64,000 nucleotides of DNA from an uncultured Bacteroidales bacterium (GTDB lineage Bacteria > Bacteroidota > Bacteroidia > Bacteroidales > UBA932): NCBI GenBank assembly GCA_910585445.1, contig CAJUEK010000002.1:1-64000 (forward strand), read 5' to 3'. The translations under genes were made by a program, and so were the position numbers. The first letter of the stretch is position 1. The number at the start of each line of letters is the position of its first letter. The notes beneath the pieces were generated by a model that saw only the letters and a program-made list of their open reading frames with translations, searched no databases and was not told where the DNA came from. Positions 8,601 through 16,751 of the stretch are shown piece after piece.

Positions 8601-9371
8601 ATGAGAAAGATTATGCTCATGATGGTGCTGGCGTTATCATTCATTACGCTTCATGCACAGCAGACAATTACGGTCAGGGTCATGTCAATGAATGTAAAGG
8701 AGGGTGGCGGTTACATGGACCACCAGTCGGAACCCTTTTCGGAAGTGATAAGGAAATACAGTCCGGATGTAGTGGCATTGCAGGAGGTGGACTGGATGAC
8801 TTCCCGCAACGGCAGAAAGGACTGGCTCAATGAGGTCGCCCTTCAGACGGGAATGTTCCCGTACTATGCCAAATCATTTGATTACCAGGGTGGAGGATTC
8901 GGGGTGGCCCTGCTTTGCAGATATCCTTTCTATAAGGCGAAGAAGGCGGTGTATTCGAATGACAATGCCCGTGAAGACAGGGCCACCGGATGGATATATG
9001 TACAGCTTCCGGGAGGAGCCATACGTGTGGCGTCAACTCATCTTGCAGTTGAAAGCTCAGATATCAGGGTAAAGCAGTTTGCGGATTTCAACATGAAGTT
9101 CTTTGCTGAGGACACGGGCACTCCGTCCCTGCTTTTAGGGGATTTCAATGACCGTCCGGACAGTGACCTGATTGCTTATGTGAAAAACAGATGGCAGGAA
9201 ATCGCAAGAGGCTCAGGAAATACAATCCCTTCCAGTGGTCCTGCAACTCAGCTGGACTATGTTATGGGATATCCGAAATCCTGGACATGGACAAGTTATC
9301 AGATAATAGCCTGTCCGGAACTTTCAGACCACTGCTTCATAGTGGCGGACCTGTCCATTACAATAGAATGA
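8601..9371 (+). CDS. Secreted endonuclease/exonuclease/phosphatase-fold hydrolase (EEP-1)
   Basis: A 256-residue EEP-superfamily protein with a Sec signal peptide (cleavage near HAQ/Q, residue 20). The metal and phosphate-binding signatures are in order: MSMNVKEG (N-terminal Asn), DVVALQEVDW (metal-binding Glu), STHL, LLLGDFNDRPDS, and SDHCFI (catalytic His) near the end. The superfamily cleaves phosphomonoesters or phosphodiesters in nucleic acids, inositol phosphates or lipids. The exact substrate cannot be read here. It follows susD by 14 bases and overlaps the next gene by ATGA, so it belongs to the glycan-uptake operon. A role in removing phosphate groups from the imported glycan, or nucleic-acid scavenging, is inference. 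Confidence 0.88.
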   Translation: MRKIMLMMVLALSFITLHAQQTITVRVMSMNVKEGGGYMDHQSEPFSEVIRKYSPDVVALQEVDWMTSRNGRKDWLNEVALQTGMFPYYAKSFDYQGGGFGVALLCRYPFYKAKKAVYSNDNAREDRATGWIYVQLPGGAIRVASTHLAVESSDIRVKQFADFNMKFFAEDTGTPSLLLGDFNDRPDSDLIAYVKNRWQEIARGSGNTIPSSGPATQLDYVMGYPKSWTWTSYQIIACPELSDHCFIVADLSITIE

Positions 9372-10183
9372 TGAGTATGAAGATAGAATTTATGAAACGG
9401 ATACTGAAGGCTGCAGTCCTTCTCTTTGTAATGATACCTTTGGGGTGTGATAGTACAGTGGTTTCAGGAGACGATGGGGAAGATGTAACGGTGGAACTCC
9501 CAGAGCCTCCGGAACAGATTGTCGGGAAGAATGTATTTGTCATTGATTTTTTCAGTACGCTTGAAGATGACGGGAGTTTCTTTGAAATGAGGGCGGCTTC
9601 AGTGGCAGCTTCGCATATTGCGGGGCAGACAGGCAAGAGACCTGTGATGTACCTTTTTGACAGGGCGGACGCGGAGGTCGGGAAGTCCAATCCGGCTGTG
9701 GAGATTGCTCTTGAGGTTAAGGCTCAGCCTTTCTTTGCACAGAACAGACGCAGCTCAGACAAGGTTGAGGGTACAGGAATCGTTACTCCATATATGGTTT
9801 CGGACTATGACGGGGCTGCTGTCGGAGAATATTTCATGTCCGGCTGCACAGTGCCTGTCCCTCTTTCTGAAATCACACCTGTCTGTGTCTTTACAGCAAG
9901 GATAGATGATGCCGCTGGGGCAGGAAAAGTCTTTGAAGAAAAGTCTGACCGTCTTGTCCGTGATGCCGTGGTTGTCGGTACGGTTTCACGTGATGCGAAG
10001 GATGAGCTTGCAGAACTGCTTGCATTCGGATATCCGACTGTCAGGGTCATGTTCTACGGAAGTGAAGATACGGAATATGATCTTTTTGTCCTGGTTCCTG
10101 GAAGTTTTGTGTGCAGAAGCATAGAATCCTTAAGGATGGTAAATCTTCCCTATTACAGAATATCAATAGAAAAACTTCAATAA
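9368..10183 (+). CDS. Lipoprotein of unknown function between two EEP hydrolases
   Basis: I do not recognise this family. The open frame extends back to 9191 inside the EEP-1 gene, but the ATG at 9368 overlaps the EEP-1 stop as ATGA. It is followed by a lipoprotein signal peptide (MKRILKAAVLLFVMIPLGC, which could also start at 9392). The predicted mature protein of about 240 residues has an acidic tether (DDGEDVTVELPEPPEQ) and then a mixed alpha/beta sequence beginning VGKNVFVIDFFSTLEDDGSF, without visible catalytic motifs. It lies between two EEP genes, overlapping the second by one base (TAATG), so the three are probably translated together. It could be a partner or substrate-binding subunit of the EEP enzymes. 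Confidence 0.75.
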   Translation: MMSMKIEFMKRILKAAVLLFVMIPLGCDSTVVSGDDGEDVTVELPEPPEQIVGKNVFVIDFFSTLEDDGSFFEMRAASVAASHIAGQTGKRPVMYLFDRADAEVGKSNPAVEIALEVKAQPFFAQNRRSSDKVEGTGIVTPYMVSDYDGAAVGEYFMSGCTVPVPLSEITPVCVFTARIDDAAGAGKVFEEKSDRLVRDAVVVGTVSRDAKDELAELLAFGYPTVRVMFYGSEDTEYDLFVLVPGSFVCRSIESLRMVNLPYYRISIEKLQ

Positions 10184-10956
10184 TGAAACGTATTATATCA
10201 ATTCTGTTTTCTGTATCTTGCCTTATGGTGGTGTCCGCCGCAGGACGTGATGCAGACACCCTTAAGATAATGACCTACAATCTCCGTTTCGGGGAACTTG
10301 CCTCTATGGAGGACATCGGGGAGTACATTTCTTCAGAGGCTCCGGATATCGTCGCCCTGCAGGAATGCGATTGGGCGACATGCCGGGAGCGTGCCCATCA
10401 CCAGAACGGGGTGAAATTCATCAATGAACTTTCGTACAGGACCGGCATGTTCGGAATCTACGGTAAATCGATTGATTACCGTGGAGGATATTATGGAATA
10501 GGAATTTTGAGCAGGTATCCTATAATAAGTTCGGAAAGGATTCTTCTTCCGAATCCTGAAGACAAGGAGCAGAGGGTTATGCTTGTTGCTGACATTGAAC
10601 TGCCGGACGGCAAGGTCCTGACTTTCGTATGTACCCATCTTGAAGTTTCGTCTTCCGGGTCCAGGGTTGAGCAGGTCAAGTTCATCAGGAAGCGTCTTGC
10701 CGACAAGAAGATATGCCTGCTTGCCGGTGACATGAACTCTGCTCCTGACAGTCCCGAGATGGCTTATTTGTGCAAATATTGGAAAAACCTGACGGACGAA
10801 GGACTGACATATTCTTCCATGGAGCCTTCCGTCAAGATTGACTATATCTATGGAAGACCCTCAGATGCTGTGGGACTTATATCTACAGGAGTGCAGGCAG
10901 ATGTAAGGCTGTCTGACCATTTCCCCGTGATTTCAAAAATTTCAATAGTCAGATAG
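10183..10956 (+). CDS. Secreted endonuclease/exonuclease/phosphatase-fold hydrolase (EEP-2)
   Basis: A 257-residue second member of the EEP superfamily, clearly divergent from EEP-1. A signal peptide covers about residues 1-20 (VSAAG). The family signatures are present: KIMTYNLRFG (Asn), DIVALQECDW (metal-binding Glu), CTHLEV, CLLAGDMNSAPDS, KIDYIY and LSDHFPV near the C-terminus. The open frame could start at 10111, but the ATG at 10183 overlaps the preceding stop (TAATG) and gives the signal peptide at the N-terminus. Having two secreted EEP enzymes in one glycan-uptake operon suggests two sequential phosphoester cleavages, or one enzyme for each side of a phosphodiester. That is inference. 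Confidence 0.87.
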   Translation: MKRIISILFSVSCLMVVSAAGRDADTLKIMTYNLRFGELASMEDIGEYISSEAPDIVALQECDWATCRERAHHQNGVKFINELSYRTGMFGIYGKSIDYRGGYYGIGILSRYPIISSERILLPNPEDKEQRVMLVADIELPDGKVLTFVCTHLEVSSSGSRVEQVKFIRKRLADKKICLLAGDMNSAPDSPEMAYLCKYWKNLTDEGLTYSSMEPSVKIDYIYGRPSDAVGLISTGVQADVRLSDHFPVISKISIVR

Positions 10957-10987
10957 ACATTTAATAACACTTAAAAATCTAATTATT

Positions 10988-12274
10988 ATGAAAAAGTATC
11001 TATTATGTCTTGCCATTGCGGCAGTTGCTTTTGCCTCCTGCAATAAGGACAATGGCACTAATGGTGGAAACAAGGTCAAGGACCTTGAGGCAACATTCAA
11101 AATGGAGACGGGCCTTGCATCTCTCGTATATGCAGAACCTGTTGATATTGTAGGTGCGGCAGCGTCAGAGGCCAGGCTTGACGGATGTACACTTGTTGCG
11201 GTGAAAAAGTCCGGGGAGACCTATATTGAGGTCGGTGAGGCACAGGACGGAAAGGTTGACGGTGACAGGATTGCTGCACAGTTCTTTGCGGACTCAAAGG
11301 AGATGACCGATATTGCGGTCACACTTAAGGCCGGCAATGCCCAAAAGACTTTCTATTGTCCTGTAGGTGAAGTGACAGGAGAACTGAAAGGTACTGTATG
11401 GATGAATGATGCTGTTGCCCTTTACGCTGATGCAAAGGTAGCGACACATGATAATGACCCTGAAAACTATCCGGTAGAGGGCACAGGTGCCGGCTCTGAC
11501 ACAAAGTCTTTCTTCTCCATGCATGGCGTAAAGATAGGAGACAGGGTTGAACATGTTTTGAGCCTTGACCAGATGCGTGCAGTTGACGGACTGAATGGCA
11601 GCATGTGCTTCCTGAACTGTCTTCAGAATACAAAGAACAATGCATATATCGGTGGCCAGAGAGGTTATATGTTCTCTTTCCTGAAGGCTTCCGGTCTTGG
11701 TGGCGGTACCACAGGAAGGCAGTGTGACCTCTATGAAGTGGACGGTCATGGAATCAAGGATGCAAATGTTGATGTCAAATTTGAAATGAGGCTGGTAAGA
11801 GGCTCCTGGAAGTCTGATTATGATGCGGAGTTCTATGCTGGTGTAGATGCCATTTTCATTAAGATAAAGAATGCCGGGACTCCGCTTGAGAAAATGCGGG
11901 CATTCTGGCAGCTTGGTGAAATCCAGAGAATGTATGATAATTCTACCCTTGGGGAGGAGGACCCGGACAAGATTACAAACCTCGGAGGACAGACATTCCA
12001 GCGCCGCTGGCTTAATGCCGGCCATACCGGTACCGCTTCAGCTGAAAAGAATATTGATGCCGGAGACTATATGATCATCAAGAGCACAAGAGGTACTGAT
12101 GATGCCCCTTCATATTATTATGGCATTATCCAGATTCTTCAGTTCCCTGATGATAAGGATGTGTTTACTGTAAACGATGCAGGAAGGACATATATAGACA
12201 AGGATCTGGCACAGGACCTTTTCATGAAGCCTGTATATCTTGACATCAAGACCCAGTGTGAAATAATTGATTAG
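10988..12274 (+). CDS. Large surface lipoprotein of unknown function (SusE/F-like position)
   Basis: A 428-residue lipoprotein with a clean lipobox (FASC, Cys18) followed by an Asn/Gly-rich acidic tether (NKDNGTNGGNK), a Bacteroidetes surface-export type of tail. No glycosidase motif is visible. The mature part looks all-beta at the N-terminus (about 35-130), followed by a larger domain (about 135-428) rich in aromatics and glycines. It closes the first transcription unit, 31 bases after EEP-2 and just before a terminator. That is where SusE/SusF-type surface glycan-binding proteins usually lie, so binding the glycan at the surface is the best guess. The family is not recognised. Confidence 0.78.
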   Translation: MKKYLLCLAIAAVAFASCNKDNGTNGGNKVKDLEATFKMETGLASLVYAEPVDIVGAAASEARLDGCTLVAVKKSGETYIEVGEAQDGKVDGDRIAAQFFADSKEMTDIAVTLKAGNAQKTFYCPVGEVTGELKGTVWMNDAVALYADAKVATHDNDPENYPVEGTGAGSDTKSFFSMHGVKIGDRVEHVLSLDQMRAVDGLNGSMCFLNCLQNTKNNAYIGGQRGYMFSFLKASGLGGGTTGRQCDLYEVDGHGIKDANVDVKFEMRLVRGSWKSDYDAEFYAGVDAIFIKIKNAGTPLEKMRAFWQLGEIQRMYDNSTLGEEDPDKITNLGGQTFQRRWLNAGHTGTASAEKNIDAGDYMIIKSTRGTDDAPSYYYGIIQILQFPDDKDVFTVNDAGRTYIDKDLAQDLFMKPVYLDIKTQCEIID

Positions 12275-12296
12275 TATTGTCGGACTTGAATGACAG

Positions 12297-12339
12297 GAGG
12301 GTGTGTTCCTTGGGAAATTCTTAGAATGCACCCTCTTTT
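12297..12339 (+). terminator. Rho-independent terminator after the SusCD transcription unit
   Basis: GAGGGTG (12297-12303) pairs with CACCCTC (12329-12335), extended inwards by a mismatch and TTC/GAA. It is followed by TTTT. It separates the susCD-EEP unit from the GH89 unit, implying a second promoter for the enzyme genes downstream, although I see no clear -7 box between 12340 and 12377. Confidence 0.72.
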
Positions 12340-12377
12340 CTATAAACTATATTGACCAGGTGAATGTAATTTATCAG

Positions 12378-14525
12378 ATGAAGAAAGCATTGCCATATAT
12401 GATGCTCCTGGCTGTTGTGCTGCTTTTGTGCAGCTGCTCATGCCGGGACAGGAAAGGGCTTGCTGCCGCCAGGGAAGTCATCGGAAATACGGTGGGGGAG
12501 GTTGATGGCATTACGCTTGAGCTTGTCGCTCCTGATGAGGATACCGACAGCTACGAAATCAGGGCTAAAGGTGGAAAACTTGAAATCCGGGGGAGCAGTC
12601 CTACGGCTATATGCTATGCTTTCGGCCGTTATCTCCGTAAAGCATGCAGGTCCATGGTGACCTGGAGCGGCAGGAATCTGAATATACCGGATGAGTGGCC
12701 TGAATACGAGGAGACTGCCGTGTCTCCTTACAGATTCCGTTATTTCCTCAATGTGTGCACTTTCGGATATACGGCTCCATACTGGGACTGGGAACGCTGG
12801 TCGGAGGAAATAGACTGGATGGCCCTGCATGGAGTAAACATGCCCCTTGCAAGCGTTGCAAGTGAAGCAATTGCAAAAAGGGTGTGGATGCGTCTCGGGC
12901 TTACGGGAAGTGAAGCCGACGAGTTCTTTACCGGTGCCGCTCATCTTCCTTGGCATCGTATGGGCAATCTGAATTCTTTTGACGGTCCTCTTGACGACAG
13001 CTGGCATAATTCGCAGATTAAATTGCAGCATAGGATATTGGGCAAGATGCGTGCTCTTGGGATGGAACCGATAGCTCCTGCCTTTGCAGGCTTTGTTCCG
13101 CCGGCCTTCATCGAAATGCATCCTGAAATCAAGGCTAACCAGCTTGAATGGGGCGGTTTTGACAAGTCGGAGAATGCCTGTGTCCTCGCTCCGGATTCCC
13201 CATGGTTTTCTAAAATCGGGAAAATGTTCATTGAGGAGTGGGAAAAGGAGTTCGGTGATGCAAAATATTGGATTTCAGACAGCTTTAACGAAATGAGGCT
13301 TCCTGTGGATAAGGAAGATACAATAGGGAAGCACAGGCTTCTTGCCCAATATGGAAAAGCGATATATTCTTCCATCACGGCAGGAGACCCTGATGCCGTA
13401 TGGGTTACACAAGGATGGACTTTCGGATATCAGCATGATTTCTGGGACAGGGAGAGCATGAAGGCATTGTTGTCGGAAGTGCCGGATGACAGGCTTATGA
13501 TAGTGGACCTGGGCAACGACTATCCCAAATGGGTCTGGAATACAGAGCAGACCTGGAAGGTTCAGGAAGGATTTTACGGGAAGCAGTGGATATATAGCTA
13601 TGTCCCTAATTTCGGTGGCAAGGTCCTGCCTACAGGTGACCTTGACATGTATGCCTCAGGTTCTGTTGAGGCTCTGCATTCTCCCTATGCCGCCACACTT
13701 GCAGGATTCGGTTCAGCTCCTGAGGGACTGGAGAATAATGAGGTTGTATATGAACTGCTTGCCGATATGGGCTGGAGTCCGGAGAACATTGATCTTGACA
13801 GCTGGCTGGAAGGCTACTGCATTGCCCGTTACGGTTATTGTGACGGACGTATGATGCAGGCCTGGAAACTTCTGCGCAACTCAGTATATAGTTCCCTGTA
13901 TTCCTATCCGCGTTTTCTTTGGCAGACAGTCGTGCCTGACGGAAGGCGCAGGAGCAGGCATGGCATCAATGACGATTTCCGGAAAGCAGTGGAACTGTTC
14001 CTGGACTGCTCGGATGAATGCAGCGGTTCTATGCTGTATCTCAACGATGCAGTGGAATTTTCAGCCCTATGGCTCGGTGAACTTGCAGACAGACATTATG
14101 TGAAGGCTCTTGGAGCATTGGAGGCTGGAAGGAAGAAGGAAGCTGAAGCCGGGCTTGACAGGGCAGTGTCAATTCTTATGTCTGTGGACAGGCTGTTGGC
14201 TTCACATCCGGACTACAGCCTTGCAGGATGGGTCGGATATGCCCGTGCTGCCGCTTCCGACCATATGGTCAAGGACAGGTATGAGGCGAATGCGAAAAGG
14301 ATTATCACCACATGGGGAGGATTCCAGGAGGATTATGCAGCCCGTTTCTGGTCTGGACTTATAGCAGACTATTACATTCCGCGCCTTGAAGTATATTTTT
14401 CTGAAGGACAGGAAAAACTTGACCTTTGGGAGGAAAGCTGGATACAGAGACCATATACCGGAAGGACTGAGCCATACGGCAGCCCTATTGAAAAGGCAAG
14501 GAAACTTATTTCTGAAATACAATAG
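12378..14525 (+). CDS. GH89 alpha-N-acetylglucosaminidase, lipoprotein (paralogue A)
   Basis: A 715-residue family GH89 enzyme that removes terminal alpha-linked N-acetylglucosamine. The open frame runs back to 12303, but the ATG at 12378 is followed at once by a lipoprotein signal (MKKALPYMMLL...LLLCSC). An N-terminal alpha/beta domain (to about 115) precedes the catalytic TIM barrel (PYRFRYFLNVCTFGYTAPYWDWERW). By homology to human NAGLU and clostridial GH89, the acid/base is Glu305 in DSFNE and the nucleophile is Glu449 in SAPEGLEN. The all-helical C-terminal domain follows. The substrate pocket stretch AHLPWHRMGNLNSFDGP differs from that of the next gene. Known substrates of the family are heparan sulfate ends and GlcNAc-alpha-1,4-Gal of gastric mucin. 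Confidence 0.93.
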   Translation: MKKALPYMMLLAVVLLLCSCSCRDRKGLAAAREVIGNTVGEVDGITLELVAPDEDTDSYEIRAKGGKLEIRGSSPTAICYAFGRYLRKACRSMVTWSGRNLNIPDEWPEYEETAVSPYRFRYFLNVCTFGYTAPYWDWERWSEEIDWMALHGVNMPLASVASEAIAKRVWMRLGLTGSEADEFFTGAAHLPWHRMGNLNSFDGPLDDSWHNSQIKLQHRILGKMRALGMEPIAPAFAGFVPPAFIEMHPEIKANQLEWGGFDKSENACVLAPDSPWFSKIGKMFIEEWEKEFGDAKYWISDSFNEMRLPVDKEDTIGKHRLLAQYGKAIYSSITAGDPDAVWVTQGWTFGYQHDFWDRESMKALLSEVPDDRLMIVDLGNDYPKWVWNTEQTWKVQEGFYGKQWIYSYVPNFGGKVLPTGDLDMYASGSVEALHSPYAATLAGFGSAPEGLENNEVVYELLADMGWSPENIDLDSWLEGYCIARYGYCDGRMMQAWKLLRNSVYSSLYSYPRFLWQTVVPDGRRRSRHGINDDFRKAVELFLDCSDECSGSMLYLNDAVEFSALWLGELADRHYVKALGALEAGRKKEAEAGLDRAVSILMSVDRLLASHPDYSLAGWVGYARAAASDHMVKDRYEANAKRIITTWGGFQEDYAARFWSGLIADYYIPRLEVYFSEGQEKLDLWEESWIQRPYTGRTEPYGSPIEKARKLISEIQ

Positions 14526-14528
14526 CTT

Positions 14529-16751
14529 ATGAATCGGATATTCAAATATATGGTTTTAATATTCCTCGCTATGCTTTCTGCCTCCTGCGGGGATAAGTCC
14601 GTAAAGACTGATTTTTCTGTAGAAGAGACCAGGCAGGCTGCTGTCTCGCTTGTCGGAAGGGTGACAGCAGGGAGACAGAAGGAGTTCAAGGTTGTGGTTA
14701 CCGGTGTGCAGCAGGATGGAAAGGACTGGTTCTCCGTCTATTCCGAAAACGGAAAGATAGTGCTTGAGGGAAACAACGGGGTCAGTGTCGCGAGTGCATT
14801 GAACCATTATCTGAAGAACTGGTGCGGATGGCATTATACATGGTGCGGAAAGGACACTGTTTTGCCGGAGGTTCTGCCTCTTCCTGAGGAAAAAGTTACT
14901 AAAGTGTCTCCTTACAAATACCGTTATTGTCTGAATTACTGCACATTCAACTACACCATGAGCTGGTGGGACTTTGAACGTTGGCAGCAGGAGATTGACT
15001 TCATGGCTTTGAACGGTATAAACATGCCTTTGGCAGTTACCGGACAGAATTCCGTATGGCAGAGGGTGTACCGCAGGCTCGGATTTACGGACGTGCAGCT
15101 TGAATCATTCTTCAGCGGGCCGGCATATTTCAACTGGTTCTGGATGGGTAACCTTGACGGCTGGGGAGGACCTCTGCCCCAAAGCTTCATGGACAAGCAT
15201 GAGAAACTCCAGAAAAGCATCCTTTTCGCAGAACGTTCTCTCGGCATGACCCCGATACTTCCGGCATTTACCGGACATGTGCCTCCTGCTTTTTCTGAAA
15301 TGTTTCCTGAGGCAAAGGTACGCAGGACATCATGGGTCGAATTTCCGGAGGTCACAATCCTTGACCCGGAGGAGGAACTGTTTACCGAAATCGGCAGGAT
15401 GTTCATAGAGGAGCAGACAAAGCTATATGGTACAGATCATTTCTATACGGCGGACACTTTCAATGAGAATCTGCCTCCGACAGCCGATTCCATGTTTCTC
15501 AGCAGCATAAGCGAAAAGGTCTATCGTTCGATGAGTGAAGTGGATCCTGAAGCCGTCTGGGTGATGCAGGGCTGGCTTTTCTATCATGAACGTGAGTTTT
15601 GGGGAGACCATGAGATACGGTCGCTCCTTGCTTCAGTCCCTGATGACAGGATGCTGATTCTTGACCTGTGGAGCGAACGGTATCCTGTATGGAACAGGAC
15701 CAATGCCTATTACGGCAAGCCATGGATATGGTGTATGCTTCATAATTTCGGGCAGAACATTGTCCTTTCCGGCAATGCCACAAGTGTTGAGAATGACCCT
15801 TCTGCTGCACTTCATGACCCGGAGTCCGGAAAGATGCAGGGAATAGGCCTGACGATGGAAGGAATAGAGCAGAACCCTGCCATGTACGCCCTTATGCTTG
15901 AAAATGTATGGAGGGACAGCGCAATAGACGAAGACGGTTTCATCCGTTCGTATTTCGGCGGCAGGTATGGTGCCGAGGATGAAAATGCCCTTGCGGCATG
16001 GAAGATAATCTTTGATACTGCTTTCGAGAATAATGTGAACAACGGAGGCCAGGAGTCAATACTGTGCGGCCGCCCTACATTTACCGGCAGTCCCGGAGGA
16101 GCGATTAACCTTAAATTCCATTATGACCCCAAGGACCTTGTACGGGCATGGGACCTTCTTGTCTCTTCTGCAGATGTCCTGAAGGGACGTGACGGCTACA
16201 GATATGACCTTGTGGATGTTACAAGGCAGGTGCTTGCAGACTATGCCCTGGCTCTGCATGGCGAAGTTGCAGAGAAATATGCAGACGGTGACAGTAAAGG
16301 CTTTGCAGATGCTTCGGCAAGGTTTATCGGACTGTTCGATGACATGGATGCCCTGCTCGCCACACGGGAGGAGTTCCTGCTCGGCAGATGGCTTGAATCC
16401 GCCAAGGCTATGGGGGACACGGAGCCGGAAAAGGCCCTTTATGAGAAGAATGCACGTAACCTGCTGACCCTCTGGGGAGGGAAGGACTGCCGTATAAGGG
16501 ACTATGCCTGCAGGCAATGGTCCGGAATGATGGGAGGTTTCTACCGCTGTCGGTGGAAGATGTTCCTTGACATGGCCTCGGAGTCACTGGAGGCAGGACG
16601 GGAACTTGACATCATGGAATTCGATACATTGTGCAAGAATTGGGAATGGGACTGGATTTCCGGTTCTGAGACCTATCCTGTGACTGCTTCCGGCGATGAA
16701 GTTGAGGAATGCCTCCGTATCCATGGAAAATACCGTAGTCTTATTAAATGA
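14529..16751 (+). CDS. GH89 alpha-N-acetylglucosaminidase, lipoprotein (paralogue B)
   Basis: A 740-residue GH89 enzyme starting 3 bases after its paralogue. The lipoprotein signal ends LSASC (Cys20). Catalytic residues by family homology are Glu313 in DTFNE and Glu444 in LTMEGIEQ. The pocket region reads YFNWFWMGNLDGWGGP, a common Bacteroidales form, whereas paralogue A has a His-containing version. The two are therefore old, diverged copies and probably act on different alpha-GlcNAc linkages or aglycones. Its stop overlaps the sulfatase start as ATGA, so the two are translationally coupled. Confidence 0.93.
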   Translation: MNRIFKYMVLIFLAMLSASCGDKSVKTDFSVEETRQAAVSLVGRVTAGRQKEFKVVVTGVQQDGKDWFSVYSENGKIVLEGNNGVSVASALNHYLKNWCGWHYTWCGKDTVLPEVLPLPEEKVTKVSPYKYRYCLNYCTFNYTMSWWDFERWQQEIDFMALNGINMPLAVTGQNSVWQRVYRRLGFTDVQLESFFSGPAYFNWFWMGNLDGWGGPLPQSFMDKHEKLQKSILFAERSLGMTPILPAFTGHVPPAFSEMFPEAKVRRTSWVEFPEVTILDPEEELFTEIGRMFIEEQTKLYGTDHFYTADTFNENLPPTADSMFLSSISEKVYRSMSEVDPEAVWVMQGWLFYHEREFWGDHEIRSLLASVPDDRMLILDLWSERYPVWNRTNAYYGKPWIWCMLHNFGQNIVLSGNATSVENDPSAALHDPESGKMQGIGLTMEGIEQNPAMYALMLENVWRDSAIDEDGFIRSYFGGRYGAEDENALAAWKIIFDTAFENNVNNGGQESILCGRPTFTGSPGGAINLKFHYDPKDLVRAWDLLVSSADVLKGRDGYRYDLVDVTRQVLADYALALHGEVAEKYADGDSKGFADASARFIGLFDDMDALLATREEFLLGRWLESAKAMGDTEPEKALYEKNARNLLTLWGGKDCRIRDYACRQWSGMMGGFYRCRWKMFLDMASESLEAGRELDIMEFDTLCKNWEWDWISGSETYPVTASGDEVEECLRIHGKYRSLIK

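Noticed and set aside
9191..9367. Upstream extension of the unknown lipoprotein frame
   Set aside because: It lies inside the EEP-1 coding sequence; the ATGA overlap at 9368 and the signal peptide support the later start.
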